The notes under the pieces: model-generated
Database searches by the model: none
Seen by the model: only the letters and a program-made list of their open reading frames with translations
What the model was told of the DNA's origin: nothing
Shown: piece by piece, positions 46,725 through 58,203 of the stretch
Numbering within the stretch: the first letter of the stretch is position 1
Layout: every line of letters starts with the position of its first letter
NCBI GenBank assembly: GCA_017654735.1
Contig: JADPYG010000088.1
Span: 4,402,001-4,466,000 of the forward strand
Direction of reading: 5' to 3'
DNA length: 64,000 bases
Source: Vishniacozyma victoriae
Lineage: Eukaryota > Basidiomycota > Tremellomycetes > Tremellales > Bulleribasidiaceae
Program-made: the position numbers and the translations under genes

Positions 46725-48444
46725 ATGTCTGCTCCATCTGGTATCAAAGTACCGACATCCTTAGCCACGTCGTTCCATTCAGCCTTGAATGACGCATCCT
46801 CAAACGTCCGAGCTTTGGTATTCACCATCGAAGGCGGTATGCACGCCCTTTCTGGACCTTGTTTACGGCTAATGTATCCAGAGACCTTCAAGCACCACTC
46901 GACCGTTGATGTCAAGGGATCATTCAAGGATGATGTAGCTCTTCTTGGACCTACTCTGCCTACACCCAAGACCCCTGCTAGTTTCGCATACAGGCTTGAT
47001 AGTAAAGAGGGAGGGAAGTATGAGTGGATGTTGATCACCTTTGTGCCGGATGATGCTGGTGTGCGTGTGAACCAGGGGGTACTGAGGAAAGGCTGATGTT
47101 TAGGTGCGGGCAAAGATGCTGCAAGCTTCTTCCAGAGCTGGTCTGATGAAAACCCTCGGAGCAGGCAACTTTAAGCATGATTGGTTCGCGACGCAAGCAG
47201 TAGGTCTGTTACTGAAGGCTCTCTATGGGAGACTGATAATCTAGTCCGACCTCTCACCGACTGGGGTTGCTGCATATCTCCGACACACCTCCGCACCTGC
47301 ACCTCTGAGTGCCTCCGAAGCCGCCCTGAAGGAAATCAAGGAGGCTGAAGCGATCGAGGCGAAACGGGCAGCGCTTGATCCCGAAACAGAGGCTCGTAGA
47401 AGAAAGGCTGTTGTTGCGCTAGGAGGGAAGATGGGATGGGATAACGGAGTTGAGGAAGCTTTGAAGAAGGCGGCTGAGCGGAGCGATGATGGGTGGATTG
47501 TCACTCTTGTAAGAGCCTATTTCACGTATCATCGTCGTCGCTGACTCCCAGGAAATCACCGCGTCCAACCCCGCAACTGTCGCCTTGCTGAAATCGGAAG
47601 CTTGCAAGCCTTCCGAGGTGGCATCCAAACTTCCACCAAAATCACCTTGTTTCACATTCTACTCGTACCCCACACCTGCCCCAGCTCCCTCCGCATCCGC
47701 TTCATCGACAAATGCAAGCTTCTCATCTCGGAACACATTCCAAGCAAGTGCAGGTGGAGTACGAAGTGTCGCACCATCGGCAGATCCCAAGGAGGACGAG
47801 GAGAAGGTCGAGGAAGAAGAGACTGGAGAAGCACCTGATGTTACGGACCTCAAGCTGCAAGAATCGCCAAAGGAGGAAGCACCATCCGCCGCACCTGCAT
47901 CACCACCATCAAAAGGACGAGTCTTGTTCCTCTACACTTGTCCATCTGGCAGTCCTATCAAGTTCAGGATGGTCTACTCGAGCAGTGTTCGGGGCATCCA
48001 GCAGGAAGCAAAGGACCGATGTGGCGTTGAGATTTCAAGCAAGGTACGTCCTCCGGTCCTTCCTGCTATGATACACAGCTGATGGCGTAGCTCGAGACAT
48101 CTGACTTATCAGACTTGACAGAATCATACCTGAAGTCCTCCTTGCAGCCCAACAAACCAGCCCACACCTCCTCCCTCCCCACGCCGGCACGAGCAGCATT
48201 CGCATCAAGTACCGCAGCCCCAACCTTTGGTGGCGCCTTCGGTCGACCACGACCTAGTCCTTCGCCCAAGCCAACGCTCTCTGCCAGTCAGGTCCCGCTA
48301 CCACCATCAGAGCCTGCTACGCCCGTCGGCGGGGATGAGGATGATTCCAAGGATAGTATCAAGAAGGCGTTTGATGCGTTTGGTCCTAGGGTCGGAGGTG
48401 GAGGTGGTAGTTTTGCAAGGCCAAAGCCGGCCGGCAGACGTTAG
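46725..48444 (+). CDS. TWF1: Twinfilin (two ADF-H domains), actin monomer binder
   Basis: Cytoskeletal G-actin and capping-protein binding factor. The start at 46725 (MSAPSGIKVPTSLATSF) is preferred to an in-frame ATG upstream at 46626, because the extension is Thr/Leu/His-rich and unlike twinfilin. ADF-H 1 contains FVPDDAGVRAKMLQASSRAG, typical of the actin-binding helix (…VRxKMLYASSK). A linker with EAEAIEAKRAALDPETEARR follows. ADF-H 2 has LYTCPSGSPIKFRMVYSSSVRG (compare YxCPSxSxxKxRMVYSxxK). The C-terminal tail is Pro/Ser/Gly-rich (GGGGGSFARPKPAGRR), a likely capping-protein-interaction tail. Five exons with short introns. Confidence 0.88.
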
Positions 48445-49594
48445 AACCGGGCAATTTAGTCGAGCCCGTTTTGAGAATACCGAGATATGCTCTTGGTAGA
48501 GTGTCCCATTTCTATTTAGCTTTACACAATGAATATTACGATCAACACAAAGCTCTATTGAAGCCATTGGCAAGCTCAAGGTTCAGTATGAGTATGTGAA
48601 AGTCGAACTTGTGTCGGTGAGACCTTGTCATCTTCTGTCCAGCGTTGTCCTCGGGATACATTTGCGAGTAGCACAGTCGGTGGTAAACTGGTTCGTTTAT
48701 GCTGGATCCCAGAAGTGAGGTCCAAGTGATCTGATGGTGTGATCCGGTCTACTAACCAGACGAGGCGGTGCAAGCTCGTCTCACAAGCGTTGCACACTTT
48801 CAGTCATGTGATACGCGAGCTTCCACATCCGTACAACCGTGACTGTCCTAGGCAAGAAACGTAACTTTCACAAGCCAACAGCCTGAGATCAGGTCAGCCG
48901 ATACGGAACTCAGGAAATAAAGTTTATATCTGATTGGCGGCAGATTATACGCAATAGGGCCATGCTGTTGCCGGAAGCCTCACCTTGCCATAACCGCATC
49001 GCGATCTGTACAATTTTTGGCGCATCGCGGTATCACCGGGGGACGGTACCAATGCGAGCTGATAAACTTTAAACCTCTTAGAGATGCTGTTACCGCCCGC
49101 TTGGCAAACGATTCCAGGAATGTGATGTAGATGGGATATTGCACTTTACGTCATGTACTAGTCAGCCATGAGAGTGATATCTCTTGCCCTGCCAGGGCCA
49201 AGAAAAGAGGTGCCTTCGGCTGTAGAGTCAGCCGGCGGACATGAGGATCTGTGTATCATGCCGATTGATGCATATAATTTTGGAATCCCCCTAATGAAGG
49301 TGATATTCAAAAGATGTTTCAGGCGCGTTACAATTTAGTCAGCGTTACACCAGATAATCACAGCCGATGCATCTTTTGGGGGGACTCGATGAGTAAAAAC
49401 CTGCAAGCGTCATCACATGGTGCCGTATATGTCCCGCTCCGGCAGCCCACACTCATGGGTCGGAACGCCACGATTGCAGCATAAATGAAACCCTTGTGGG
49501 TCCATGCTTCGTCAGCAACAAGGTTTAGCGATTATATCTCCGAGAACCCAGATCTGACGCAATTAATTACGAGGAAAACGTGATTGTATAGCTA

Positions 49595-49610
49595 AGGCAC
49601 ACGTGTGCCT
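49595..49610. promoter_or_regulatory. 16-bp perfect palindrome centred on E-box CACGTG
   Basis: AGGCACACGTGTGCCT equals its own reverse complement. CACGTG is the core site of fungal bHLH factors (Cbf1, SREBP, Ino2-like). It lies about 490 bp upstream of the CPL1-like ATG at 50099. Direction of regulation is inferred only from proximity. Confidence 0.4.
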
Positions 49611-50034
49611 GTTCCCGTTCCTTGGATTGAGTCATGGGCCGGCAGGAGGCTCGGTCACGGATGTGTGCCTAGGCCGCCCGAATTTGTCAAGATTTGTCAC
49701 AACAACTTGTCTTTTCAGTGGCCGAGATCCTACTGCTCGTCTCAACCTTCATCAACCATAGTAACGCAATCGAGGAATCTTCCAAGTGTCTCGGTACCTC
49801 ACTAGAAGGCTTGTGAATGAGTCACAATCACCATCACGTGTGGGAATATTGGAGCGCGCTCGGGCACCGAAAGCCAATCAAGCGTCGTACAAGCGCCCTC
49901 AACCGGATATTCCGTCCACCCGAGCCCGAACTCAAGGTTGCGTTACAATGGCCGGGGGTAATCTGGTTGGTGGTTCCAGTGTGGGTCAGATGAAGTATCC
50001 GAGGGTCAAGCTAGCGGGTGGAGTCAGTTCTGGG

Positions 50035-50042
50035 TATATATA
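50035..50042 (+). promoter_or_regulatory. TATA box of CPL1-like gene
   Basis: TATATATA, 57 bp upstream of the ATG at 50099, in an otherwise GC-balanced context, suggesting a strongly regulated transcript. Confidence 0.5.
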
Positions 50043-50098
50043 GCGAGCAGTCTGACACGAAAGTCTTCTTGACTCATCTACATTCGCCCTACCCAAAA

Positions 50099-51305
50099 AT
50101 GAGAACTTCCTCTGTCCTCGCCTTCGCTTTCGCCCTCGTTACTTTGTCGATCCCTCTGGCAAGTGCTCAGCTCCTCGGAGGCTTGGTACCAGCTTTGTGT
50201 TTCTGTCAAGCCGGAACACGATGCGCATTTCTACTAGGCTGTGTACCATGTGGCGCAGGCTCCAGTTCGACCAGTGGTTCAACGACGTGCACGTCATGCC
50301 CAGCGGTCAGTGGTACTCAATCTGACAGAACCTCGGCTAATCTGATAGAACACAATCTCGAAACGGGGCGGTCAATGTACACCCTGTCCGGCCGGGTCAG
50401 GCTCGACAGCCGGTTCCTCGACATGTCGCGCTTGTGATGCTGGTACTTCATCGGTATCTGGCGGTGGATGTCGAACTTGTCCCTCGGGCACCGTCAGCTC
50501 AGCGGGAGCTAGCAGGTGCGAGACCTGTCCTGCTGGATCATACGTAGGAGCGGGCGGTACACAATGCTGGTCATGTCCGGCAGGTTCATTCCAGGACCGA
50601 CCTGGACAAACGAGCTGTCAAGCGTGTCCCGCCGGTACAAAACAGTCTTCGACTGGAGCGACGTCCTGCGATGCGTGTCCGGTAGGTCTTCAATGCAAAG
50701 AAATAGTCCGGCTGCTGACAACGCAGTGTGGATCATACAGCGACAATCAGGGTTCGACCACTTGTTCGCAGTGTCCTACCTCAACACCACTATCTGATTC
50801 CGGAACTTCAACAAGATCCCAATGCTTCGCCCTTCCACCCGGCTCGGTAGTGGATTCGAACAAATGTTCATTCCGATGTCCCGCTGGAACTTTTTCCCAG
50901 GCAAGTACCAAGACCTGTGCTACCTGTCCCGACGGCTCAATCTCTTCATCCGGCTCTTCGACATGTCAACCTTGTGGTTCCGGTACTGCTCCAGACGCTA
51001 CCAAAGCGACCTGTACCCCGACTTCCACACGGCAGATCAGTAAACGACGAAAGATCCCGACTTGTCCTGCTGGTTACAAGGCTTGTGCTATCGGACGAGG
51101 AAAGAGTTTGGAATGTGTGGATGTGTCGAGTCATTTGACAAGTTGTGGAGCTTGTCCCGGATCGGATGAAGGGGTGGATTGCACGCTCTTTGACTCGATG
51201 GCATCGGCTAGCTGTGTGATGGGGAAGTGTCTGTACGAATGCCCCATGGGATATGTCATGGGCGAGGAGGGTTGTGAGCGTGTCAAGGGTCAACGTAGGA
51301 GATGA
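50099..51305 (+). CDS. Secreted cysteine-rich protein with CPL1-like C-terminal domain
   Basis: Three exons, 50099-50305, 50349-50681 and 50727-51305, give 372 residues. It starts with a signal peptide (MRTSSVLAFAFALVTLSIPL). Next come about nine short Cys-rich modules of the form C-x-x-CPAG-x-x-S...G...C-x-x-CP, similar to ephrin-receptor-like/GCC2-GCC3 repeats. A second class of module then leads to KRRKIPTCPAGYKAC. The C-terminal domain (TCPAGYKACAI, LECVDVSSHLTSCGACPG, GVDCTLFDSMASASCVMGKC, LYECPMGYVM) matches the CPL1-like/PriA domain of basidiomycetes, found in secreted proteins. The second intron is 45 nt and in frame, so unspliced RNA would add 15 residues without a stop. Confidence 0.85.
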
Positions 51306-51486
51306 CCGTGTTAGTAATTTTGGGTTCTCACGGTCGGCGCACCGGTCTAGTTGTAAAAGTATATCAATATATTATAGTGAATGCCACAAGGCTCCAGAAC
51401 ACAAGTGTACCGAATTGCATTCTCAATGTCCTGATTATTCCGATCCTAGATAAGATTATAAAGTTCCCAGTAAGTGTACTCAATCT

Positions 51487-52218
51487 CTACCAATCGTGCT
51501 CTGAGAATCGTCCATTCTTCTTAGTCACGGTGGTCGTGGTCGCTTGCGATGTCGTCCTGGATGCTGTTGGTCGGACTGATCCCCTGTAAGTCGAGGGCGC
51601 TCGGGATGAAGGAGCGGTCTTGTTTCGATCGTGGGCATTCCTTAATCCTTCGAGAATTTCTTCGTCCAGCTCCTTGAGCTTGTCGGCCAGCTTCTTCCTC
51701 TCTTCCGCCGCCTTGACCTCCCTTTCTTCACCCGCAATCCTCTCTTTGTGTAGCTTATCCATTCCACTAATCCAACCGTTCATCTTGCCCCTAAGCCCCT
51801 CCAGCTCCCTCTTGTGGGTATCCCTATCGGTTGTCATGGCCCTCAACTTCTCCTCGAGTTCCTTGATCTTGGGATCAAGCTCAGCACGGACTTTGGTATC
51901 CGTTCGCTTGATAGCGTCTTTCTTGTCCTTCTCCGCTTGCTTCGTCTCGGCCTCCCTCTCTTCCTTCTCAACCTTGAGGTCCTGGTCGGCTTGTTCTTTG
52001 CGTTCCTCTGCCACCCTAGCATCGTCCTCTGCCCTATCTAGCGCATCGTGGGCCCGTTCAAGGTTGCTGACTACCACTGGATAGTCGTCGTAGACTGCTA
52101 GTAGCTTCTTGAGGTCGATGGCCTTGTCACTGGATCGGAAACGGGTATCGGTAGTGGTAGAAGGTCGGTGAGGCTCAGTGACCTTGTTCTTGCTCGCAAT
52201 GGACCATGATCGTGGCAT
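51487..52218 (-). CDS. Coiled-coil protein of unknown function, 243 residues
   Basis: Single-exon gene. Starts MPRSWSIASKNKVTEPHRPS. Residues about 40-200 are highly charged with heptad-like repeats (ERAHDALDRAEDDARVAEER, KEEREAETKQAEKDKKD, KIKELEEKLRAM, EERKKLADKLKELDEEI), so a long coiled coil is expected. The tail is Ser/Thr/Arg-rich (SYRGSV-like, TTSQATTTTVTKKNG). I recognise no family; it could be a structural or scaffold protein. It is one of the few intronless genes here. Low-complexity coiled coils can be produced by reading noise, but the uninterrupted frame and starting ATG support a gene. Confidence 0.65.
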   Translation of the reverse strand: MPRSWSIASKNKVTEPHRPSTTTDTRFRSSDKAIDLKKLLAVYDDYPVVVSNLERAHDALDRAEDDARVAEERKEQADQDLKVEKEEREAETKQAEKDKKDAIKRTDTKVRAELDPKIKELEEKLRAMTTDRDTHKRELEGLRGKMNGWISGMDKLHKERIAGEEREVKAAEERKKLADKLKELDEEILEGLRNAHDRNKTAPSSRAPSTYRGSVRPTASRTTSQATTTTVTKKNGRFSEHDW

Positions 52219-53172
52219 CTTGAGTCTTGTCTCGGTAGCAGTGAGTTCAATCCAGCAGATTCAACGACGTTGCTTGGTACTTGGTTCAGCCAGTCGAGAT
52301 CGAGTTGATGTATGAATGAGAAGGAACAAAGAGGCTTCATGCTTCAATTCGAGGGTGTTTTTCTGACGTCACCCAAAACAGTAATTTTACTACATTAGAG
52401 AATCCTGCTCTTGCTCAATCCGGTCAAATGACCCTTGGTTCCTGTAGGAGCAGCTGGCTTACATATGTATTATTTCTGTCTGAAGTAGAAGCATGTGGTG
52501 ACAGCCGCGTGCAAAGGAGGCCATGCTGATGGGCTGAAAGGAGTCAGGCTCGTCCTGTGAGCCTAATCAAGGCATCATGACAATTTCACGAATGTGCGAC
52601 CTTGGATTCGTCTCTCACTCCGACAGTCCCGGAAAGTGGGTGATACCATCCTTTGTGCGGAGTCTGGAGCATACTCCGGTCTCGTCGGGACCCCAAGTGC
52701 ATGGGCAGGCCAGGTATCATTTGGAGTACGCGTCCAACATTCATATCCCGACTCGACCGGATCAGACGCGTCTTGGCGACTCCTTATCATCTCATGTGCT
52801 GACATGCACCAAATGGCTTGAGCCATGTATTTGGAAGAGGCCAGACCCGTTCCTGTTCCCTCTCTGCACTTGCCGCTCGTGCGCGGGCACGGCCCGAAGG
52901 GCAACAGCACGCGAGCGCAACGCAATTTAAATTTATTTTTACCCTTAGAAGACTACCGAGTTACCGAGGTCCAATGAGCGAAGATCCCTTATCGGACAAA
53001 GCAGGAATATTCAAAAGTTTCGAAATTTCAAGCTCCGCTCGAACCGGTTCGTATCTCTTATCTGTGTCCGCAAAACATTGTCGCACTCGTGCACATCGGT
53101 ATATATACTTAGTCAGGAAGGTGACTACCCTCTCCGCCTTTGGCTCTACGACACCACACAAAAGACGCAAAG
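52219..53172. promoter_or_regulatory. Divergent promoter, coiled-coil gene / AzgA permease
   Basis: About 950 bp. A 10-bp palindrome AGACGCGTCT at 52764-52773 contains the MCB core ACGCGT. A TATATATA box at 53100-53107 lies about 66 bp before the permease ATG. No gene was seen; ORFs in the interval are overlapping antisense shadows. Confidence 0.4.
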
Positions 53173-55287
53173 ATGGGATTCAAGGAAAGGTTCAACACGG
53201 AGGGTATCAATCAGAAGGTAGCAAAGAGTTTCGTTGGAAAATGGTTCAGGCTGGAGGGAAGTGGTCATCCACTTGAGCGACCTGGATCCAAGTTCATGAC
53301 TGAGCTCCGAGCTGGTACAGTCACTGCAGCTGCCATGCTTTATGTGAGTACCTCGACCAAGAAGCATACAGTATGTATGGGCTAATAAGATAGATCATCA
53401 GTGTCAACGCTTCCGTCCTCTCTGACGCTGGAGGACCATGTGTCTGTGCAAGTACCCCAGACGACCCAATCTGTGTCGCAAACATCGACTACAACCTTTG
53501 CAAGCAGGAATTGAGACGAGATTACGTCGTCGCTACCTCTTGTATCGCTCTTATCGCTACTTTCACAATGGGTCTCTTTGCCAATCTCCCTCTCGGTCTG
53601 GCTCCTGGTCTCGGTGTCAACGCCTATTTCGCATACAGTCAAGTCGGTTTCAACGTGAGTCAAATTTTCACTTTTTTTCGGAAGGACTATAGCTGACATT
53701 TAGGGTACCGGACCTATCAGCTACCAAGAGGCTGTCGCTGCTGTCTTCCTAGAGGGTATCATCTTCTTCCTCTTGACTATCTTTGGTCTTCGACAATGGC
53801 TTGCTCGAATGATTCCCCGATCTATCAGTGCCGCTATCGGTGTCGGAATTGGATTGTTCTTGACTATCATCGGTCTATCCTCAAGCGGTCTAAACGTTAT
53901 TTCCGGTGGAACCTCGACCCCATTGCAGTTGGCTGGATGTTTGGCTCAGTACCAGAACGCCGATACTGGTTTCTGTGACAGTCACGTTCTACAGGACCCT
54001 CGACTATGGGTCGGTGTATTCTGCGGAGGTGTTTTGACTCTATTCTTGTTCCTCTACAAAGTCAAGGGTACGTGAATTCTCGCTTTGTCACAATCGATAA
54101 CTGACGATTCAGGTGCTCTTCTATGGCCTATCCTCCTCGTCGCCATCATCTCGTGGCCTCGATCCACAGCTGTTACCCACTTCCCTCATACCGAACTTGG
54201 TGACAGCGACTTTGCGTTCTTCAAGAATGTCGTATCCGCTCGAGGCTTCAAGCTTCTCGGACCTCAAAACGTAGACTTCTCCGCTTACGGAAACGGCAAA
54301 GTCTGGATCGCCCTCATCTCTTTCCTTTACGTCGATCTTCTCGACACGACCGGTACCCTTGTCGCTATGTCCAAACAAGCTGGTCTATTCGACATGCGAG
54401 ATGGAGACTTCGAAGGTAGTTCGCCAGCTTTCATCGTCGACTCGCTCTGCATCGCCATGTCTGGTTTGCTATTCGGTACCAGTCCCCCAACGCCCTTCGT
54501 CGAGTCCGCTTCTGGTATTTCTGAAGGAGGAAGGACCGGTCTTACCGCCCTCGCTACCTCTTTCTGGTTCTTCATCTCGATCTTCTTCGCTCCCCTGCTC
54601 AGTAACATCCCTTCTTTCGCCACCGGGTCAGTCTTGATCGTTGTCGGAGCTTTGATGATGGGCAATGTCACGAAGATCAACTTCGATTACGCTGGAGATG
54701 CTATCCCTGCTTTCGTCGCCCTTGCTCTTATCCCCTTCACTTGTACGTATTTCCCGCTTTATATTCACAGACACCACTGACATTCAGACAACATCGCATA
54801 CGGTATCATTGCTGGTCTCGTCCTTTTCATCCTCATCCACAACGTCCCCATGCTCCTCGGCAAGATCTCTCCCCGACTTCTACCCCCAGGATGGAACGAC
54901 TTGAAGGAGCCATACGATGTCCCCGCCATGGTCCGTCAACAAGACACCCACGGTAAATCCCGAGCATTCGCCATCTTGCCACCATGGATGCGAAAACTCT
55001 TGAGCGGCAACAAGCGATTCTGGACCTATACTCCAGCCGAGATTGAGAGGCACTTGGAAGGACGAAACATGACTGCCCGTGCTGGAAAAGCCGCTGCCGA
55101 GCTCCGACAAGCTGAACGAGATGAGCTCAGGAAGGCTTTGGGTCACAGTACCTCCACGGAAGTGCCTGTTTCGGATTACGACTTGGAGAACAACATGCCT
55201 TCCGATCCCATGGAGACCTCATCGAGCGCTAGCTCCAAGGAACGGAAAGAGAGAGGACCCATGATGAACGCCAACAGCTTCAGATAG
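53173..55287 (+). CDS. AzgA-type purine (adenine/guanine/hypoxanthine) permease
   Basis: Plasma-membrane nucleobase/proton symporter for purine salvage and use as nitrogen source. The start at 53173 (MGFKERFNTEGINQKVAKSF) is followed by NAT/AzgA domain features: TELRAGTVTAAAMLYIISVN, a Cys-containing external loop (GGPCVCASTPDDPICVANID), LGLAPGLGVNAYFAYSQVG, EGIIFFLLTIFGLRQWLARM, PRSISAAIGVGIGLFLTIIG, FVLYVDLLDTTGTLVAMSKQ-type conserved TM8 segment, and SPPTPFVESASGISEGGRTG. The C-terminal cytosolic tail contains KSRAFAILPPWMRKLLSG and ends NANSFR. Length about 590 residues, typical. Four introns with CTGAC-type branch motifs. Confidence 0.92.
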
Positions 55288-55498
55288 ATTTCATAGATCA
55301 CTTCGTTATTACGACCCACCATATATTTCTTGTACTTTGTACCAGCATGACTTGCTTCTGAATAGGGTATCTCCTGTCATTCGCCATGATGCAAACAGTT
55401 TCGGTCATCAATCAGTTGCACATCGAGAATGCATCCCGGAATAACACTATTCGACTTCACTATCGACCTGCATCTTCTTCTCGTCTCCAAAAATAATT
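55288..55498. other. Convergent 3' intergenic
   Basis: About 210 bp between two stop codons, 3' untranslated sequence of both genes. Nothing else seen. Confidence 0.4.
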
Positions 55499-57579
55499 TC
55501 AGGCCTTGCTTTCGCCGTGGTATTCGTCGTGGGTCAAGTTCATAGCATTGGATACCTTCTCGCCATCTACACTATCAGCTACCGCCACCACATCAAGTGG
55601 TATTGTGACTCACCCATAGCAAGATCCCTCTCCCTGTCCTTGGAACCGACACGGGCGCTCTTCGATAGAGGTACAAACCAGTAGCTGTCTCGGAAATATT
55701 GGTCCATCTCTTCCAGAGTTCGCTTCTTTGTCAGCACAGTGTGACACAAAGTCGAATGCACTCACTCCTTTGGTCTCGGGGAAGAGACAGAAAAAGAGTA
55801 TGGCATTGGTGAAACTGCAGACAGTGAAGACTAGGTAGTATTTCCATCCTACGCAGTCAGATCGAACGTGTCTTCAGCTGAGAAACTTACCGATGACGAT
55901 GAAAGCCTTTGGCGAAACTTGCCCAATCATGAAATTAGCGATCCACGCCGACATGGAAGTCAGAGCAGTGGCCTTGGCTCGGATGGCAGTGTTCATGATC
56001 TCAACAGGACTGCCGGTCAGGTTGAAATTCGTAGAGTTGATCTGCGAACTTACTAAACCCAGGAAAGAGGTCCAATACACATGGAAAAGAACAAGTTGTA
56101 GATGTAGATGCAGGCGACGAACCCGATGCCTTGGGCTCTAGTGCCGGTGCCATCTTTGAACGATTTTGCCACGATGGTCGCACCGATAAACATCGAGCCA
56201 GCGACGATGTTCCCACCGACCAAGGGAATCCTTCGGCCGACTCTGTCAAGGAAAAGAACACACATGATTTGACCGATAATTCCAATCGCATTGTTGATGC
56301 TGTTGATTAAGAGGGCGCTGTCCTCGAAGCCCACAGATGTATAGACATCTGCCGCGTAGTATTGGATGGCAGAAACACCGGTCATTTGAACCGAGAATTG
56401 CAGAATAATACCGTAAAAGACCTTTCGAAGATTGGTCTTGTCCTTGAAGATCTAAGTTGTCAGTGAAGGAAGATATAGGATGGTCGGCAAGGACGAACAA
56501 GAGCCCATCCCCCTTCCATAGTAGCTTCTTCCTGAACCTTGGAGAGCATCTCCTGGTATTCCCCTTGAACGAATTGGTCGTTGATGTTGCCTCGTGAATG
56601 GAGACGGGCGAGAGACTTCAGAGCGTCCTCGTGTCTGCCTTTGATCATGAGCCACCTGAACAATCAGCTGCCGATGTCTGCTGTACGTCGCTGATGGGGC
56701 ATACCTTGGGGATTCAGGGAACAGGAATGTCAAGCAGACAAGTGGGACAGCGGGAAACATTTGCAGAGCCAGCTGGATCCATCAGCACAGTTTGGCGACT
56801 CTGATAAGTCGTCTCACAGGAACCCTCCATTCGATCTGAGTGCCGGGAGCTCCCTTGGAACAGCCGTATCCAATCCATCCAGCGACGAAGGCTCCAATAC
56901 CAATGAACAGCTGGAAGGTAGCGGTGAGTCGTCCACGATTGGAAGGATGGGCTGTGGGTCAGAATTATTTCAACAAGCCGGACGCAGACATACCGATTTC
57001 AGACTGGTACACTGGATAATCAGCATTGTCATCTCAGACGGGTACCAAAAGAGCTTACGAGGTGCTAGTACACCGAGGAAACCGATACCCATACCAGCAA
57101 AGAATCGGCCGGCCAGCATCGTGCCTCGGTTTTGGCATGCTGTCTGTAGGATACCTCCAATAATGAATATCACTCCAGCAGTGACGACTTCCTATCAGCA
57201 GTTTCCTGAACTGAGAATCGCAATGACTCACTAGCAGTCCGTCGACTGAAGGCGTCGGCGATCAACGAAGCTGGAATGGAAGCTACGAAAGCACTTGTCA
57301 AATCAGTCTAGATTCCAATTCCAAAAGGCCTCACCTACCCAAGCAAGAGAGAGGATACAATGAATCCCATGTAGTCGGCGTTGTATGTCTCCTTTGTTGC
57401 CATGTCTACCGTCCTGAGGAAATCGGGTGCTGCGATGACATAGGCGATGACACCCAAATCGTAACCGAACAGGGCGGCGCCCATGCTACAGTGAGTTAGC
57501 TCTGCTCTGGCCCCAAGGTGGAGACCACTCACGCCGCAAAACAGGCACAGAGAAAGGCATATAGCTTTGGTGGTAGCAT
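55499..57579 (-). CDS. MFS sugar porter (SP family)
   Basis: Proton-coupled sugar transporter of the plasma membrane. The start at 57579 (MLPPKLYAFLCACFAA) is followed by the first helices GYDLGVIAYVIAAPDF. Family motifs: PESPRY (LTFLFPESPRYAPS-like), RLHSRGNINDQFVQGEY, SVQMTGVSAIQYYAADVYTS in TM7, FLDRVGRRIPLVGGN between TM8 and TM9, and a final YLVFTVCSFTNAILFFFLFPETKGRTLEEMD (PETKG motif). The C-terminus is YQVSNAMNLTHDEYHGESK. Six or more short introns. Substrate not predictable from sequence; likely a hexose, pentose or disaccharide. Confidence 0.9.
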
Positions 57580-58203
57580 TGTGTCTTAATGCAACTGTGA
57601 ATAGTGGAGAACCACTTCCTCGCAGGGACCCCATGGCGTATATAACGATCTTGATGCTTCAGTTGCTTTGTTATCCGGTTACGCCAAAAGTCTCCATGTG
57701 GAGGAGGAAGTGACGAAACCGGATATTGAAGGACGAAGGCGTTGCAATCCGGCAGCGGCACGGGCGGCCCGCCGCGGCATCGCTCAGCGATAATTGAGGC
57801 CACGGGGGAAGACGCAGGGATCTTCCGGCTATTTTGGGTCGTCTTCATACCCTCTAGATCAGCTCTCGTGGTTAGGCTTGGCGCATGGTCCCAGGTGGTC
57901 AATACAGGTAGCAGGTACGACATCGTGGACAAGTGTACAGCCGGCGGAAATTGAGTGGGATTGGGTTCCGGCAATATCGGGTCGGGATCTTTTGGTAGTG
58001 GCTATGACTACCGTAGATCTTTCTTTCACGAGACACAGAGACAGATACAGAATAGCAAATGTGGTTCTCGAGAAAGAGCAACGTACTCCACAGCCGATCG
58101 CGAAATTGGTATTAAGTGCATTCAAGACCCGGAATGACTCCATTAAAAGGTACAGTGTCCATATCACATTGATTGTCTGCGCGGCTTTACAAGTCGGCCT
58201 GTA
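57580..58203. other. Intergenic: MFS promoter and amidase 3' region
   Basis: About 620 bp. No gene or clear motif was seen; short plus-strand ORFs appear to be chance. Confidence 0.4.

Larger units (their letters stand above)
48445..50098. other. 1.65-kb intergenic region before CPL1-like gene
   Basis: No gene recognised. Notable elements: GCATCGCG twice about 30 bp apart (near 48998 and 49022), a 16-bp perfect palindrome AGGCACACGTGTGCCT at 49595-49610, and a second CACGTG at 49835-49840. Base composition is otherwise ordinary. Confidence 0.45.

Noticed and set aside
56761..57234. Plus-strand ORF of 157 codons inside the MFS sugar porter
   Set aside because: Antisense to well-supported exons and introns; no recognisable motif.
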